Positions 50,614 through 60,062 of a stretch of 64,000 nucleotides of DNA are shown here, one piece after another. A model generated the notes under the pieces. It had not been told where the DNA came from and did not search any database. It was given only the letters and a program-made list of their open reading frames with translations. The translations under genes were made by a program, and so were the position numbers. Each line of letters starts with the position of its first letter. Positions within the stretch are counted from its first letter, which is position 1. The stretch comes from JBHBQE01 sp041776485 (GTDB lineage: Bacteria > Bacillota > Clostridia > Lachnospirales > Lachnospiraceae), in assembly GCA_041776485.1 (NCBI GenBank), contig JBHBQE010000001.1, positions 1 through 64,000 of the forward strand, given 5' to 3'.

Positions 50614-51000
50614 TTGTATTTAACAAGTTTTACTGTTCAAAACTTTCTGCAGCTTATTTTTTATTTGGTTGTATTGGTGGGTGTGCTGTTTGCTGCGTAC
50701 TATGTAACGAAGTGGATAGCCGGCAGCCAAAAGAGCCAAATGTATAATAAAAATTTTGAGATAATTGAAACTCTCAGAATTACCAATAATAAATTCCTTC
50801 AAATTGTCCGTGTAGGAAAAAATGAGTATTTTGTAATAGCAATTGGCAAGGATGAGATTCATTTTCTTTCTAAGATTGATGAATCTCAAATCAACCTTAC
50901 TGAGACAGGCAGTGTTCCGGGTGATTTTTCAGATATATTGTCTGGCTTTGTGAAAAAAGTGATACCGGGTAAAAAGGATGATAAGGGCGAAGAATCATGA
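50614..51000 (+). CDS. fliO: Flagellar biosynthesis protein FliO (FliZ-like)
   Basis: A 128-residue protein with one N-terminal transmembrane helix (about residues 9-30, FLQLIFYLVVLVGVLFAAYY) and a small cytoplasmic domain (NFEIIETLRITNNKFLQIVR) seen in the FliO/FliZ family. FliO helps assemble the FliP ring of the export gate. It starts at a TTG immediately after the cheY stop and overlaps fliP by four bases. Conservation is weak; the position before fliP decides the call. Confidence 0.85.
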   Translation: MYLTSFTVQNFLQLIFYLVVLVGVLFAAYYVTKWIAGSQKSQMYNKNFEIIETLRITNNKFLQIVRVGKNEYFVIAIGKDEIHFLSKIDESQINLTETGSVPGDFSDILSGFVKKVIPGKKDDKGEES

Positions 51001-51839
51001 AAACAGGTTTTAAGGTTAAATTTAAAGGGTACCTGTTAGTGTTTCTTGGTCTTTTTTTATTTGCGTCAATTTTCTGCAGTACAAATGTCAATGCCCAGAA
51101 TCTTGACAGAGAGCAGGGAACAGAGTATGGAGCTACCAGAAATGCCCCTAATGCTTCTGATAACGTAACAGGAACCGGAGGCGGATTTACTTTAGATTTT
51201 AACTCAGACGGCGGTACTTTAACCTCTACCGTACAGATACTTTTGGTTCTTACTGTAATTGCGTTGGCGCCCTCGATTCTTGTAATGCTTACCAGCTTTA
51301 CAAGAATAATAGTAGTGTTGCATTTTGTGAGAATGGGTCTTGCCACTCAAACTGCGCCGCCTAATCAGGTATTGATAGGATTGGCTCTGTTTCTCACTTT
51401 ATTTATTATGTGGCCAACATTTTCTACAATTAATGAGAATGCCATCAAGCCTATGGACGCAGGGGAAATTACCATGGAGGAGGCATTGGATGAGATAGAG
51501 GCGCCCTTTAGGGACTTTATGTATGGGCAGACCATGACAAAGGATCTTAACCTTTTTTGTGAAATAGCAGGTATTACATATGAGGATTATTCTGAGGTTC
51601 CTTTTAGGGTCATTGTTCCAAGCTTTATTTTAAGTGAACTTAGAACAGCCTTTATAATAGGGTTTTTAATCTATATACCCTTTATTGTTATTGATATGGT
51701 TGTATCCAGCGTGCTTATGGCAATGGGTATGATGATGTTGCCTCCCACTACCATATCCATGCCGTTTAAGATACTTTTGTTTATTTTGGCAGATGGCTGG
51801 AATTTAGTAATTGGAAGTTTAGTGAGAACCTTTTATTAG
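50997..51839 (+). CDS. fliP: Flagellar export-gate protein FliP
   Basis: A 280-residue export-gate core protein. It has an N-terminal signal-type segment (YLLVFLGLFLFASIF), as is usual for FliP, then four helices with family motifs LVMLTSFTRIIVVLHFVRMG, ALFLTLFIMWP and VIVPSFILSELRTAFIIGF. FliP forms a pentameric ring with FliQ and FliR. It overlaps fliO by four bases. Confidence 0.97.
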   Translation: MKTGFKVKFKGYLLVFLGLFLFASIFCSTNVNAQNLDREQGTEYGATRNAPNASDNVTGTGGGFTLDFNSDGGTLTSTVQILLVLTVIALAPSILVMLTSFTRIIVVLHFVRMGLATQTAPPNQVLIGLALFLTLFIMWPTFSTINENAIKPMDAGEITMEEALDEIEAPFRDFMYGQTMTKDLNLFCEIAGITYEDYSEVPFRVIVPSFILSELRTAFIIGFLIYIPFIVIDMVVSSVLMAMGMMMLPPTTISMPFKILLFILADGWNLVIGSLVRTFY

Positions 51840-51859
51840 GAAATATTTAGGAGGGAAAG

Positions 51860-52132
51860 ATGACAGAGGGAGTTGTACTGGATATAATGCGAAATGCATT
51901 TTATTATATACTGCTGTGTGCTGCCCCAATGCTTTTAGTATCCCTTATAGTTGGGCTTGTTATAAGCATATTTCAAACAGTAACGTCTATTCAGGAGCAG
52001 ACGCTTACCTTTGTGCCTAAAATAGTATCAATATTTATTTCTTTAATAATATTCGGTCCTTTTATTATGAATAATCTTATAACTTTCATTGAGGATCTTT
52101 GGACGGATTTTAGTATATATACAAGGTTTTGA
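51860..52132 (+). CDS. fliQ: Flagellar export-gate protein FliQ
   Basis: A 90-residue two-helix membrane protein of the export gate. It includes LLVSLIVGLVISIFQTVTSI followed by QEQTLTFVPKI, the conserved FliQ segment. Good ribosome site taggagggaa before the ATG. Next to fliP and fliR as in nearly all flagellar loci. Confidence 0.96.
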   Translation: MTEGVVLDIMRNAFYYILLCAAPMLLVSLIVGLVISIFQTVTSIQEQTLTFVPKIVSIFISLIIFGPFIMNNLITFIEDLWTDFSIYTRF

Positions 52133-52135
52133 CCT

Positions 52136-52915
52136 ATGGTTGAAACCACATTTAATCTTTCTGATTTTGAATATTTTCTTCTGATATTAGCAAGAATTTC
52201 ATCCTTTATTTTTGCAGCGCCTTTTTTTAGTCAGCAGGGAATCCCGCCGCTGCCTAAAGTTGGCTTATCCTGCATTATTTCTCTGTTAATTATTAATTCG
52301 GTTAGACCTGAAATCACTGTCTATTATTCTGCTTTAGGCTATGGTATTATTGTGTTTAAGGAAATTATTTGCGGTCTGATAATTGGCTATATGGCAAGTA
52401 TTTGTCAGTATATAGTTACCTATGCCGGTAATTTGATTGATATGGACATAGGACTTACCATGGCAAGTCAATTTGACCCTACGTTAAACACAAATGTTAC
52501 CATAACAGGAAATATTTATTATTACTGCATGCTCATGTTAATGCTTCTGTCAGATATACATGGCTGGCTGCTGCGGGCATTGGTGGATACCTTTAAGTTA
52601 ATGCCGCTAGGTGGGCAGGAGTTTGAGTGGGATTTTTTGCTGACAGGATTTATTTCCTTTATGACTAATATGTTTATATTGGCATTTAGGATATTCATTC
52701 CCATATTTGCCACTATGTTGGTATTAAATGTGGTGTTGGGAGTAATGGCAAAAGTAGCACCGCAGATGAATATGTTTTCTGTAGGGATAGATATTAAGGT
52801 GTTAGTGGGTATAATAATTTTGTTTTTTATGGTTTTCCTGTTTCCAGAGGTGGTAGATTTTGTTGCGGAAGAGACTAAAATTGCCGTAAAGGATATCGTA
52901 AATGGAATGTATTAG
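52136..52915 (+). CDS. fliR: Flagellar export-gate protein FliR
   Basis: A 259-residue polytopic membrane protein with about six helices. Family features include the start LARISSFIFAAPFFSQQGIPP, GLIIGYMASI and the FDPTLNTNVT loop. FliR caps the FliP/FliQ assembly. Its last 14 bases overlap the flhB frame, which suggests coupled translation; in some clostridia fliR and flhB are fused, here they are separate. Confidence 0.94.
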   Translation: MVETTFNLSDFEYFLLILARISSFIFAAPFFSQQGIPPLPKVGLSCIISLLIINSVRPEITVYYSALGYGIIVFKEIICGLIIGYMASICQYIVTYAGNLIDMDIGLTMASQFDPTLNTNVTITGNIYYYCMLMLMLLSDIHGWLLRALVDTFKLMPLGGQEFEWDFLLTGFISFMTNMFILAFRIFIPIFATMLVLNVVLGVMAKVAPQMNMFSVGIDIKVLVGIIILFFMVFLFPEVVDFVAEETKIAVKDIVNGMY

Positions 52916-54041
52916 CAAACACAATATGAATTTACTGTTTTCGTATAATTTGCAGCTTTTTGCCGATGAGGGAGGAGATAAGACAGAGGAGCCAACCTCC
53001 AAGAAGCTGGATGATACCAGAAAGCAGGGACAGGTTGGCAAAAGTCAGGAGCTTGCCCATGCATTTAGTTTAATAACTGTGTTTATGATAATGAGATTCT
53101 TCGGGGCAAGGATGGGGGAGAGCTTTTTAAATACCTTTCAGTGGGTATACGGAAGTTTAATCCCTGATATTATCCAGAGAGAAAGGGGAGGACTTACAGT
53201 TAATACTACCATATTCACTTTAAATAATGTGATTATCATAATGGCAAAAATGGTAGTGCCTTTTTTTATAATTGGATTTTTAGTGGCAGCCCTTGCCACA
53301 GGGCTTCAGTTTACTTTCAAGGTATCATTTGAGCCATTAAAGCCTAAATTCAGTAAGTTAAACCCGATAAGCGGAATAAAGAGAATTTTCTCAAAGCAGG
53401 CACTTTTTAATTTAGTATTGGCAATTTTAAAAATATTTCTTATTTTTTTTGTGGCATATTTTACAGTGAAGGACCATTTAATGCAGATATTTATGCTCTA
53501 TGAACTGCAAATAGGGCAGGCAGTGGCTCTTGTTTCTGATATTATTGTTACAACGGGAATTAGAATTAGTTTAGTATATCTGGTTGTGGGGTTGGCGGAT
53601 TTAATCTTTCAAAAGTGGAAGTTTAGAAATGATATTAAGATGACTAAACAGGAGGTAAAGGATGAGTTTAAAAATGCCGAGGGAGATCCCCAGATAAAGG
53701 GTCAGATAAGACAACGTATGCGGGAGGCGTCCAGCAGGCGTATGATGAAATCGGTGCCCCAGGCAGATGTGGTTATTACAAACCCAACAAGGCTCGCCAT
53801 TGCATTAAAGTATGATTCAAAGGTAGCTAACGCACCTGTTGTAGTGGCAAAGGGAGAACAGTATATCGCTCAAAAGATAAAGGAAACAGCTAAAGAGTCA
53901 AATGTACCTATTATAGAGAACAAACCCCTGGCAAGAATGTTATATGCCACAGTTGATGTAGGGGAACAGATACCACCTGAGCTATACACTGCAGTAGCAG
54001 AAATTTTAGCAATTATATTTACGAAAAGGGAAATTGCCTGA
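52902..54041 (+). CDS. flhB: Flagellar export switch protein FlhB with NPTR at the cleavage site
   Basis: A 379-residue export-gate protein that changes substrate from hook to filament after cleaving itself. The start region (LQLFADEGGDKTEEPTSKKL) is typical, four membrane helices follow, then a cytoplasmic domain. The cleavage motif, normally NPTH, reads NPTR here (Asn294-Arg297 counted from 52902): the catalytic Asn and Pro are kept, the His is Arg. The next ATG at 52926 is an equally good start. It overlaps fliR by fourteen bases and flhA by one. Confidence 0.94.
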   Translation: MECISKHNMNLLFSYNLQLFADEGGDKTEEPTSKKLDDTRKQGQVGKSQELAHAFSLITVFMIMRFFGARMGESFLNTFQWVYGSLIPDIIQRERGGLTVNTTIFTLNNVIIIMAKMVVPFFIIGFLVAALATGLQFTFKVSFEPLKPKFSKLNPISGIKRIFSKQALFNLVLAILKIFLIFFVAYFTVKDHLMQIFMLYELQIGQAVALVSDIIVTTGIRISLVYLVVGLADLIFQKWKFRNDIKMTKQEVKDEFKNAEGDPQIKGQIRQRMREASSRRMMKSVPQADVVITNPTRLAIALKYDSKVANAPVVVAKGEQYIAQKIKETAKESNVPIIENKPLARMLYATVDVGEQIPPELYTAVAEILAIIFTKREIA

Positions 54042-56092
54042 TGTTTGAACGTATTGGAGTTAAGAAAGCAGATATTGGAATAGCAGCCTTTATTTTGGCT
54101 GCCGTTCTTTTCTTTATTATTCCTATTCCCAGCTTTATGTTGGATATAATGCTTTGCTTTAATATTTCAGTTGCGTTAATTGTACTGCTTAATACTTTAT
54201 TTGTAGCAGAGGTGTTGGATATGTCTTTTTTCCCAACCTTACTGCTATTTACAACAATATTTCGTATTTCCCTTAATGTATCCTCCACCAGACTTATTTT
54301 AACTACAGGAAATCCGGGAAATGTGGTTGCCACTTTTGGGCAATTTGTGGGCGGGAACGACATTATTGTAGGAGCAATTGTATTTGTTATTTTGGTTATC
54401 ATTCAGTTTGTTGTAATTAATAAAGGTTCAGAGCGTGTTTCTGAGGTTACTGCCAGATTTACATTAGATGCTATGCCGGGAAAACAGATGGCAATTGACG
54501 CAGATTTAAATACAGGTGCCATAAGTGATGAGGAAGCTAAGATAAGGCGAGCTAAGCTTCAGGAGGAGGCAAGCTTTTTCGGAAGCATGGACGGTGCTAC
54601 TAAGTATGTAAAGGGAGATGCGGCAGCCGGACTTATTATCACCTTTGTAAACCTTATTGGCGGAATAATAATGGGTGTGACGAGATCCGGAATGGTTGCA
54701 GGGGAAGCTCTTAATTACTATGGACTGCTTACAATTGGTGACGGTCTTGCCTCCCAAATACCCTCTTTGCTTATTTCATTATCCACAGGTATATTAGTTA
54801 CAAAGGGTTCAAAGCAGATGGACTTTTCAGGTGTGCTTATTGGGCAACTTTTTGGTATACCCAAGGTACTTTATATAGTAGGTGCGGTTTTGGCTATTTT
54901 GGGAATTACCACACCTCTTAATACTCTTTTGTTCCTTACCTTTGGATTGGTATTTGTTATTGCAGGACGATCTATTTCGAAAACCATCGGGGTGGAGGAA
55001 ATTGAGCAGGAGATTGCAGAGGAGGAAACACAGGCAGAGGAGATAAGGCGACCAGAGAATGTGGTGTCATTATTGGGAGTTGATCCTATAGAATTAGAAT
55101 TCGGATACGGAATTATACCTTTAGCTGATGTGAATCAGGGTGGCGATTTACTTGACAGAGTGGTTATGATCAGGAGACAAATTGCTCTGGAGCTGGGTAC
55201 TGTAGTTCCGATTATTCGACTGAGGGATAATATTCAGCTGAATCCCAGCCAATATATTATAAAGATAAAGGGAATAAAGGTAGCCGGGGGTGAGATAATG
55301 TTTGACCATTATATGGCAATGAATCCGGGCTATGTGGAGGAGGAAATAACAGGTATTCCAACCCTTGAACCTTCCTTTGGACTTCCTGCCTTGTGGATTA
55401 CAGAAAGTCAAAGGGAAAGAGCGGAGAGTCTTGGATATACAGTGGTGGATCCACCTTCTATTATTGCTACGCATTTAACAGAAATTATCAGAAGTCATAT
55501 TGCAGACCTGCTTACCAGGCAGGAGGTTAATAATCTTGTGGATCACCTTAAGGAGACAAATCCTGTACTTGTGGATGAACTTATTCCAAAGCTTTTAGGG
55601 TTGGGTGATGTATTAAAGGTATTGCAAAACCTCCTTAGGGAGGGTATATCAATCAGGGATTTGCTGAGTATTTTTGAAATACTGGCAGATCATGCTCAAA
55701 CCACCAGAGATACCGATGTACTTACAGAGTATGTGAGAGCAGGACTTAAACCTGCCATAAGCGGTAAATATTTTGAGCAGAATGAAAAAAATATTGTTAT
55801 AACAGTAGATCCTAAGCTTGAACAGGATATAATGGCAAGTGTGAAGCAGACGGAGCAGGGAGCATATATTACTCTTGATCCGGAAAAGATAGCTTCCTTT
55901 ATAGAAAATCTAAAAGTTGAGGTTAAAAAGGTTGAGGAAATGGGAAAAATACCAATTGTGGTATGCTCACCCATAGTGCGTATGTATTTCAAAAAGTTGA
56001 CAGAGGATTATTTTGCAGACCTTGTTGTGGTATCCTATAACGAGGTGGAATCTGATGTGGAGCTTCAGTCAGTGGGAATGGTAGCAGCGTAA
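54041..56092 (+). CDS. flhA: Flagellar export-gate protein FlhA
   Basis: A 683-residue protein: about eight membrane helices in the first half, with the FHIPEP-region motif RISLNVSSTRLIL and the conserved VTARFTLDAMPGKQMAIDAD. A cytoplasmic domain in the second half (GYGIIPLADVNQGGDLLDRV, SIRDLLSIFEILADHA) binds chaperone-substrate complexes. Part of the proton-driven export engine. It overlaps flhB by one base and ends directly before flhF. Confidence 0.97.
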   Translation: MFERIGVKKADIGIAAFILAAVLFFIIPIPSFMLDIMLCFNISVALIVLLNTLFVAEVLDMSFFPTLLLFTTIFRISLNVSSTRLILTTGNPGNVVATFGQFVGGNDIIVGAIVFVILVIIQFVVINKGSERVSEVTARFTLDAMPGKQMAIDADLNTGAISDEEAKIRRAKLQEEASFFGSMDGATKYVKGDAAAGLIITFVNLIGGIIMGVTRSGMVAGEALNYYGLLTIGDGLASQIPSLLISLSTGILVTKGSKQMDFSGVLIGQLFGIPKVLYIVGAVLAILGITTPLNTLLFLTFGLVFVIAGRSISKTIGVEEIEQEIAEEETQAEEIRRPENVVSLLGVDPIELEFGYGIIPLADVNQGGDLLDRVVMIRRQIALELGTVVPIIRLRDNIQLNPSQYIIKIKGIKVAGGEIMFDHYMAMNPGYVEEEITGIPTLEPSFGLPALWITESQRERAESLGYTVVDPPSIIATHLTEIIRSHIADLLTRQEVNNLVDHLKETNPVLVDELIPKLLGLGDVLKVLQNLLREGISIRDLLSIFEILADHAQTTRDTDVLTEYVRAGLKPAISGKYFEQNEKNIVITVDPKLEQDIMASVKQTEQGAYITLDPEKIASFIENLKVEVKKVEEMGKIPIVVCSPIVRMYFKKLTEDYFADLVVVSYNEVESDVELQSVGMVAA

Positions 56093-57379
56093 ATGATTGT
56101 TAATAAATATACAGGTGAAACTAAAGAAAAGGCTATTGAGGCAGCCAAGGAGGCAATGGGAGAAGCAGCGGTTATTTCCAGTGCCAAAAGCAGAAAGCCG
56201 GAGGGGATATTGGGAATATTTAAACCCAGTATCTGGGAAGTAACTGCATTTTTAGAAGAAGATACAGATGGCTCTGTTTCATTAAAAAAAGAGCCGCTTT
56301 TAACTTCAAAATTCAGTGTTGTAGCAGACGAAAAGATAAATCTTCAAAGTAATGATGAAGAGTACTCAAAGATGGTAGCGGAAAATGAGTTGAAGGACGC
56401 CTTCAGACAGATAAGTCAGGTGTTTAAGGAGGCGGAAGGAAAGGAAACCATCGAATCTGCGGTAATTAAAAGGGAAAATATAAAACCTGAGGAAATTCCC
56501 AGGGATAAAAAACAAATAGAACCTGAAGAGAAGCCCGTTAGTACGGAAAACACTCCAAATAAAATTGTTAAAAACAGTGCAGTCGGGAGTTTGCCGATAG
56601 TGAGGATGGTATACAATACATTAATTGATAATGAGGTAGATGAAAAGTATATTAATCAAATATTTGGAGATATGGGCAATCTACTGTCATCATCAGGAAA
56701 CCTCGATGTAATGATTTCCAATATATATCAGAAAATGGTTTTAAAATTGGGAAAGCCGGCTCCAATCTCCCTGCAGGGAGGTAAGGAACCGTTGGTAGTG
56801 TTTTTTGTCGGCCCTACGGGGGTGGGGAAAACTACAACCATTGCTAAAATTGCCAGTGCATTTATTGTAAATGATAAGAAAAAGGTATCCTTTATTACCG
56901 CAGATACCTTTCGTATGGCGGCAACTGAACAGCTTCATACCTATGCCAATATATTAGATGCTCCTATTGAAATTGTATATTCTCCCGAAGAATTAAATGC
57001 GGCAGTAGAGTCCCTTAAGGATCAGGATTTGATTCTGGTGGATACTGTCGGATTTTCTCACAAAAATGCAGAGCAAAAAAATGCTACAAAGGAGCTTTTG
57101 TCCGCATTAGATGAAAAATACAGAAGAGCTGTATTTCTTGTACTATCAATTACCACTAAGTATGGAGATTTAAGGGAAATTGCAGACAGCTATAGAGATA
57201 TATGTGACTATAGACTTATATTTACCAAGCTTGATGAAACTAAAAGCTTTGGAAATATCCTAAATATGAAGTTATATACAAATGCTCCGCTATCCTATGT
57301 TACCATAGGACAAAGGGTGCCTGATGATATTGAAACCATAGATCCTCAGAAATTTGTAAGGTCAATGCTAGGGGGTTAG
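56093..57379 (+). CDS. flhF: Flagellar SRP-like GTPase FlhF
   Basis: A 428-residue signal-recognition-particle-type GTPase that sets flagellar number and position. N-terminal MIVNKYTGETKEKAIEAAKE, a variable charged B region, then the NG domain with VGPTGVGKTTTIAKIAS, FITADTFRMAATEQL, LVDTVGFSHKN and FTKLDETKSFGNIL. It works with FlhG, encoded two bases later. All GTP-binding motifs look intact. Confidence 0.96.
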   Translation: MIVNKYTGETKEKAIEAAKEAMGEAAVISSAKSRKPEGILGIFKPSIWEVTAFLEEDTDGSVSLKKEPLLTSKFSVVADEKINLQSNDEEYSKMVAENELKDAFRQISQVFKEAEGKETIESAVIKRENIKPEEIPRDKKQIEPEEKPVSTENTPNKIVKNSAVGSLPIVRMVYNTLIDNEVDEKYINQIFGDMGNLLSSSGNLDVMISNIYQKMVLKLGKPAPISLQGGKEPLVVFFVGPTGVGKTTTIAKIASAFIVNDKKKVSFITADTFRMAATEQLHTYANILDAPIEIVYSPEELNAAVESLKDQDLILVDTVGFSHKNAEQKNATKELLSALDEKYRRAVFLVLSITTKYGDLREIADSYRDICDYRLIFTKLDETKSFGNILNMKLYTNAPLSYVTIGQRVPDDIETIDPQKFVRSMLGG

Positions 57380-57380
57380 A

Positions 57381-58247
57381 ATGGATCAGGCTTCAAACCT
57401 TAGGAATGTTATAAAGCTTCAAAATCAAAGAAATGTAAAAAATGCCAGAGTGATAACCGTTACCAGCGGTAAGGGTGGTGTTGGCAAATCTAATACAGCA
57501 GCTAATCTTGCAATTAATTTTGCCAATTCCGGAAAGAGGGTAATAATATTTGACGCTGATTTTGGGCTTGCCAATATCGGTGTGATATTCGGTACTGTTC
57601 CAAAATATAATTTGTCCGATGTATTATTTGGGAATATGCAAATTAAGGATATTGTGTGCGAGGGATTGAATAATGTGGGTTTTATTTCCGGAGGAAGCGG
57701 TGTAACCAGTCTTAACAATCTTAATGAGGCACAAATAAGACGTATTTCATCTTTGCTTTCTCAACTGGACGGATTATGTGATATACTTATTATTGATACG
57801 GGAGCGGGTGTTAGTAATCAGGTTATGGATTTTGTGCTGGCAAGCCCTGAGGTTATTATTGTTTCCACACCGGAGCCAAGCTCCATTACAGACTCCTATG
57901 CATTATTAAAGGCAATGTACCACAGTCCCAAATTCCTTTGTGATACCAAAGTTTATCTTATGTCAAATAAGGTGGGTAATGAGGCAGAGGGGAAGGCTGT
58001 TTATGATAAAATGAATCAGGTGGTTACCAAATTCTTAGGAGGTCATATAGAGTATTTGGGAATGGTGCCGGTAGATAGTAATCTGGAAAAAAGTGTGAGA
58101 AGACAAAGGGTGGTTTCGTTAGAAATGCCTTCTGCAAAAAGCTCGAGAGCATATAATGCAGCAGCTTTAAAGCTGTTGTCTGAGAGTGAGAATAAGGGCG
58201 GTATCGGAATTGGAAAGTTTTTTAATTCCTTTTTAAGAAGAGGGTAA
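57381..58247 (+). CDS. flhG: Flagellar number regulator FlhG (MinD/ParA-like ATPase)
   Basis: A 288-residue ParA/MinD-family ATPase. The deviant Walker A TSGKGGVGKSNTAANLA, FDADFGLANIG (Walker A' region) and LIIDTGAGVSNQVMDF (Walker B) are clear. The N-terminal lead NLRNVIKLQNQR contains the short activating peptide of the type that stimulates FlhF. A basic, hydrophobic C-terminal helix (GKFFNSFLRR) may bind membrane as in MinD. It limits flagellar number. Confidence 0.94.
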   Translation: MDQASNLRNVIKLQNQRNVKNARVITVTSGKGGVGKSNTAANLAINFANSGKRVIIFDADFGLANIGVIFGTVPKYNLSDVLFGNMQIKDIVCEGLNNVGFISGGSGVTSLNNLNEAQIRRISSLLSQLDGLCDILIIDTGAGVSNQVMDFVLASPEVIIVSTPEPSSITDSYALLKAMYHSPKFLCDTKVYLMSNKVGNEAEGKAVYDKMNQVVTKFLGGHIEYLGMVPVDSNLEKSVRRQRVVSLEMPSAKSSRAYNAAALKLLSESENKGGIGIGKFFNSFLRRG

Positions 58248-58248
58248 T

Positions 58249-58977
58249 ATGTCGTTAAAAGATGAATTACGAAGATATCCCATATGTGAAATAAGGCCTG
58301 TGGAGACCGATCCTGATGATGTCATGGGGAATGTGGGAGTCATATACTTAAGTGAGGTTATTGAGATTAACCCTGATGATACGATATTTTTATCTGTGCC
58401 TCAATATCTGGGGAAAAATGTGGAACTAAAAAGAAATACCAGATACAGCTTTTTATTTCCACATGAAAGCGGGATGAAAACAGCTCATGGAGTTTTTCTG
58501 CAAAGGGCAAGGCTTGATAATAGACCTATGATACAGGTGAAATTCATAAGTCCTCTTAAGAAGATTCAAAGGCGCGATTTCTACAGGGTCAGCTGCAGAG
58601 TGGAAATGAAATTTCAGACTGTTAATGTTAGACAAGAGGATTTTGAGGATAAGGATTATAAAAATAAGATTACGGAACTTTTAGACAATGAGTCTTGGCA
58701 CAGTGGCACCATTGTGGATATAAGTGGCGGTGGACTTAAGTTTTTGTCAGAAACTCCGATATATGACTATTCATATTTGATGATGGTATTTATTTTAGAT
58801 ATAGGTGATAAGAAAAAGGGCATAAGCGTTACAGGGAAAACATTAAGCAGACAGCCTATACCCAGGTCTTTAATGTGTAGCTATCGGGTTCAGTTTCAAC
58901 CTGAGGACTCTAAAATACAAAATGATATAGTTTCATATGTCTATGCTGTTCAAAGGAAGATAACAAGGAATGTTTAA
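58249..58977 (+). CDS. YcgR/YpfA-type PilZ c-di-GMP receptor
   Basis: A 242-residue two-domain protein. An N-terminal YcgR-like domain (about residues 15-100) precedes a PilZ domain with both c-di-GMP-binding motifs: IQRRDFYRV (RxxxR) and DISGGGLKF (D-x-S-x-x-G). In Bacillus the homologue (YpfA/DgrA) interacts with MotA to slow motility when c-di-GMP is high. Placement between flhG and cheB supports a motor-brake role. Overlaps cheB by eight bases. Confidence 0.9.
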   Translation: MSLKDELRRYPICEIRPVETDPDDVMGNVGVIYLSEVIEINPDDTIFLSVPQYLGKNVELKRNTRYSFLFPHESGMKTAHGVFLQRARLDNRPMIQVKFISPLKKIQRRDFYRVSCRVEMKFQTVNVRQEDFEDKDYKNKITELLDNESWHSGTIVDISGGGLKFLSETPIYDYSYLMMVFILDIGDKKKGISVTGKTLSRQPIPRSLMCSYRVQFQPEDSKIQNDIVSYVYAVQRKITRNV

Positions 58978-60061
58978 TTTTGACAATATTTTAGTGATAG
59001 ATGACTCTGCACTCATGAGGAAGTTTATCTGTGATATAATTAATAAAATTAGTGGAGAACAGGTGTCTATACCCTGTGCAAATACTGATATAGCTTTAAT
59101 GCACTTTCAAAAAAATGAGCATTTGGTTATTGTAATAAGTGTTGGTTTGGTAGATGGTGATAGCATAAAATTTATATCGCAGCTTAGGGAAAAAGATAGA
59201 AAGACTCCTATTGTAGCCATGGTGCCGCCCTTGTCGGAGAGGGATATACTTGTTAAAAAGCTTGGAGGATATAATGTAAAATCCATTAACAGACCGCTGC
59301 GAATGGGGTTTCAATATTTAGAGCCGCTGACTGATGAACTAAGTTTAGCATTAAAGAATATGGCTCCAAAAAGTAAAGCTTCAGGTAATAAAGGTGAGAC
59401 TGCCCCAAGAAAAGAGTCTGATAATGTAGAGGCGTTAGGTAAAAAAACAAGGGAAAAATTTTCCAAAAAGAAAGGTAATGGATATGACCTTGTAGCTATT
59501 GCCTCCTCTACAGGCGGTCCTCAGGCGTTGAAGATACTGATAACAGGTATAACAGCAGATATTGATATACCGGTAGTTATTGTACAGCATATGCCGGAAG
59601 ATTTTACAGCCTCTTTAGCAGAAAGAATTGATGGCAAATCAAAACTTAATGTGGCCGAGGCTAAGGATGGAGATGTGCTTAAACCGAATCATGTATACAT
59701 TGCCAAGGGCGGAAGACAGCTTAAAATCAGGGAAAAAATAAAGGGCGTATATACAATTGACATTAAAGATGATTCTATTGTCAGTAATTTAAGACCCTGT
59801 GCAGATGTTATGTATAAATCCCTTATAGACTGTTCGTTTAAGAAGATACTTTGTGTTGTTCTTACTGGCATGGGGTGTGACGGTACTGAAGGGATATTAA
59901 GATTAAAAGAGCATAAAAGGATAGGTATAATAACCCAGGACGAGAAAAGCTGTGTGGTTTATGGAATGCCAAAGTCAGTAGACGACCATGGATTATCAGA
60001 CATATCCTGTGATATAAAAGATATGGCAAATATATTAGAAAAGGAACTGGGGGTTTTATAA
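58970..60061 (+). CDS. cheB: CheB methylesterase with degenerate receiver domain
   Basis: A 363-residue chemoreceptor glutamate methylesterase/deamidase. The C-terminal catalytic domain is intact: Ser180 (ASSTGGPQAL), His207 (VQHMPEDF) and Asp304 (TGMGCDGTEG) form the triad. The N-terminal receiver keeps the acidic pair Asp11-Asp12 (VIDDSALMR), but the phospho-acceptor position is Ser57 (VIVISVGLVDG) instead of Asp. The conserved Ser/Thr is Pro (AMVPPLSE) and the conserved Lys is Arg (SINRPL). The reading frame is open and lies in an active operon, so it is probably a working esterase that CheA cannot activate in the normal way. cheR is not in this window. Confidence 0.93.
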   Translation: MFNFDNILVIDDSALMRKFICDIINKISGEQVSIPCANTDIALMHFQKNEHLVIVISVGLVDGDSIKFISQLREKDRKTPIVAMVPPLSERDILVKKLGGYNVKSINRPLRMGFQYLEPLTDELSLALKNMAPKSKASGNKGETAPRKESDNVEALGKKTREKFSKKKGNGYDLVAIASSTGGPQALKILITGITADIDIPVVIVQHMPEDFTASLAERIDGKSKLNVAEAKDGDVLKPNHVYIAKGGRQLKIREKIKGVYTIDIKDDSIVSNLRPCADVMYKSLIDCSFKKILCVVLTGMGCDGTEGILRLKEHKRIGIITQDEKSCVVYGMPKSVDDHGLSDISCDIKDMANILEKELGVL

Positions 60062-60062
60062 A

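Noticed and set aside
58970..60061. CheB as a pseudogene
   Set aside because: The frame is complete, overlaps its neighbours in the usual way and keeps the full catalytic triad; only the receiver residues are changed.
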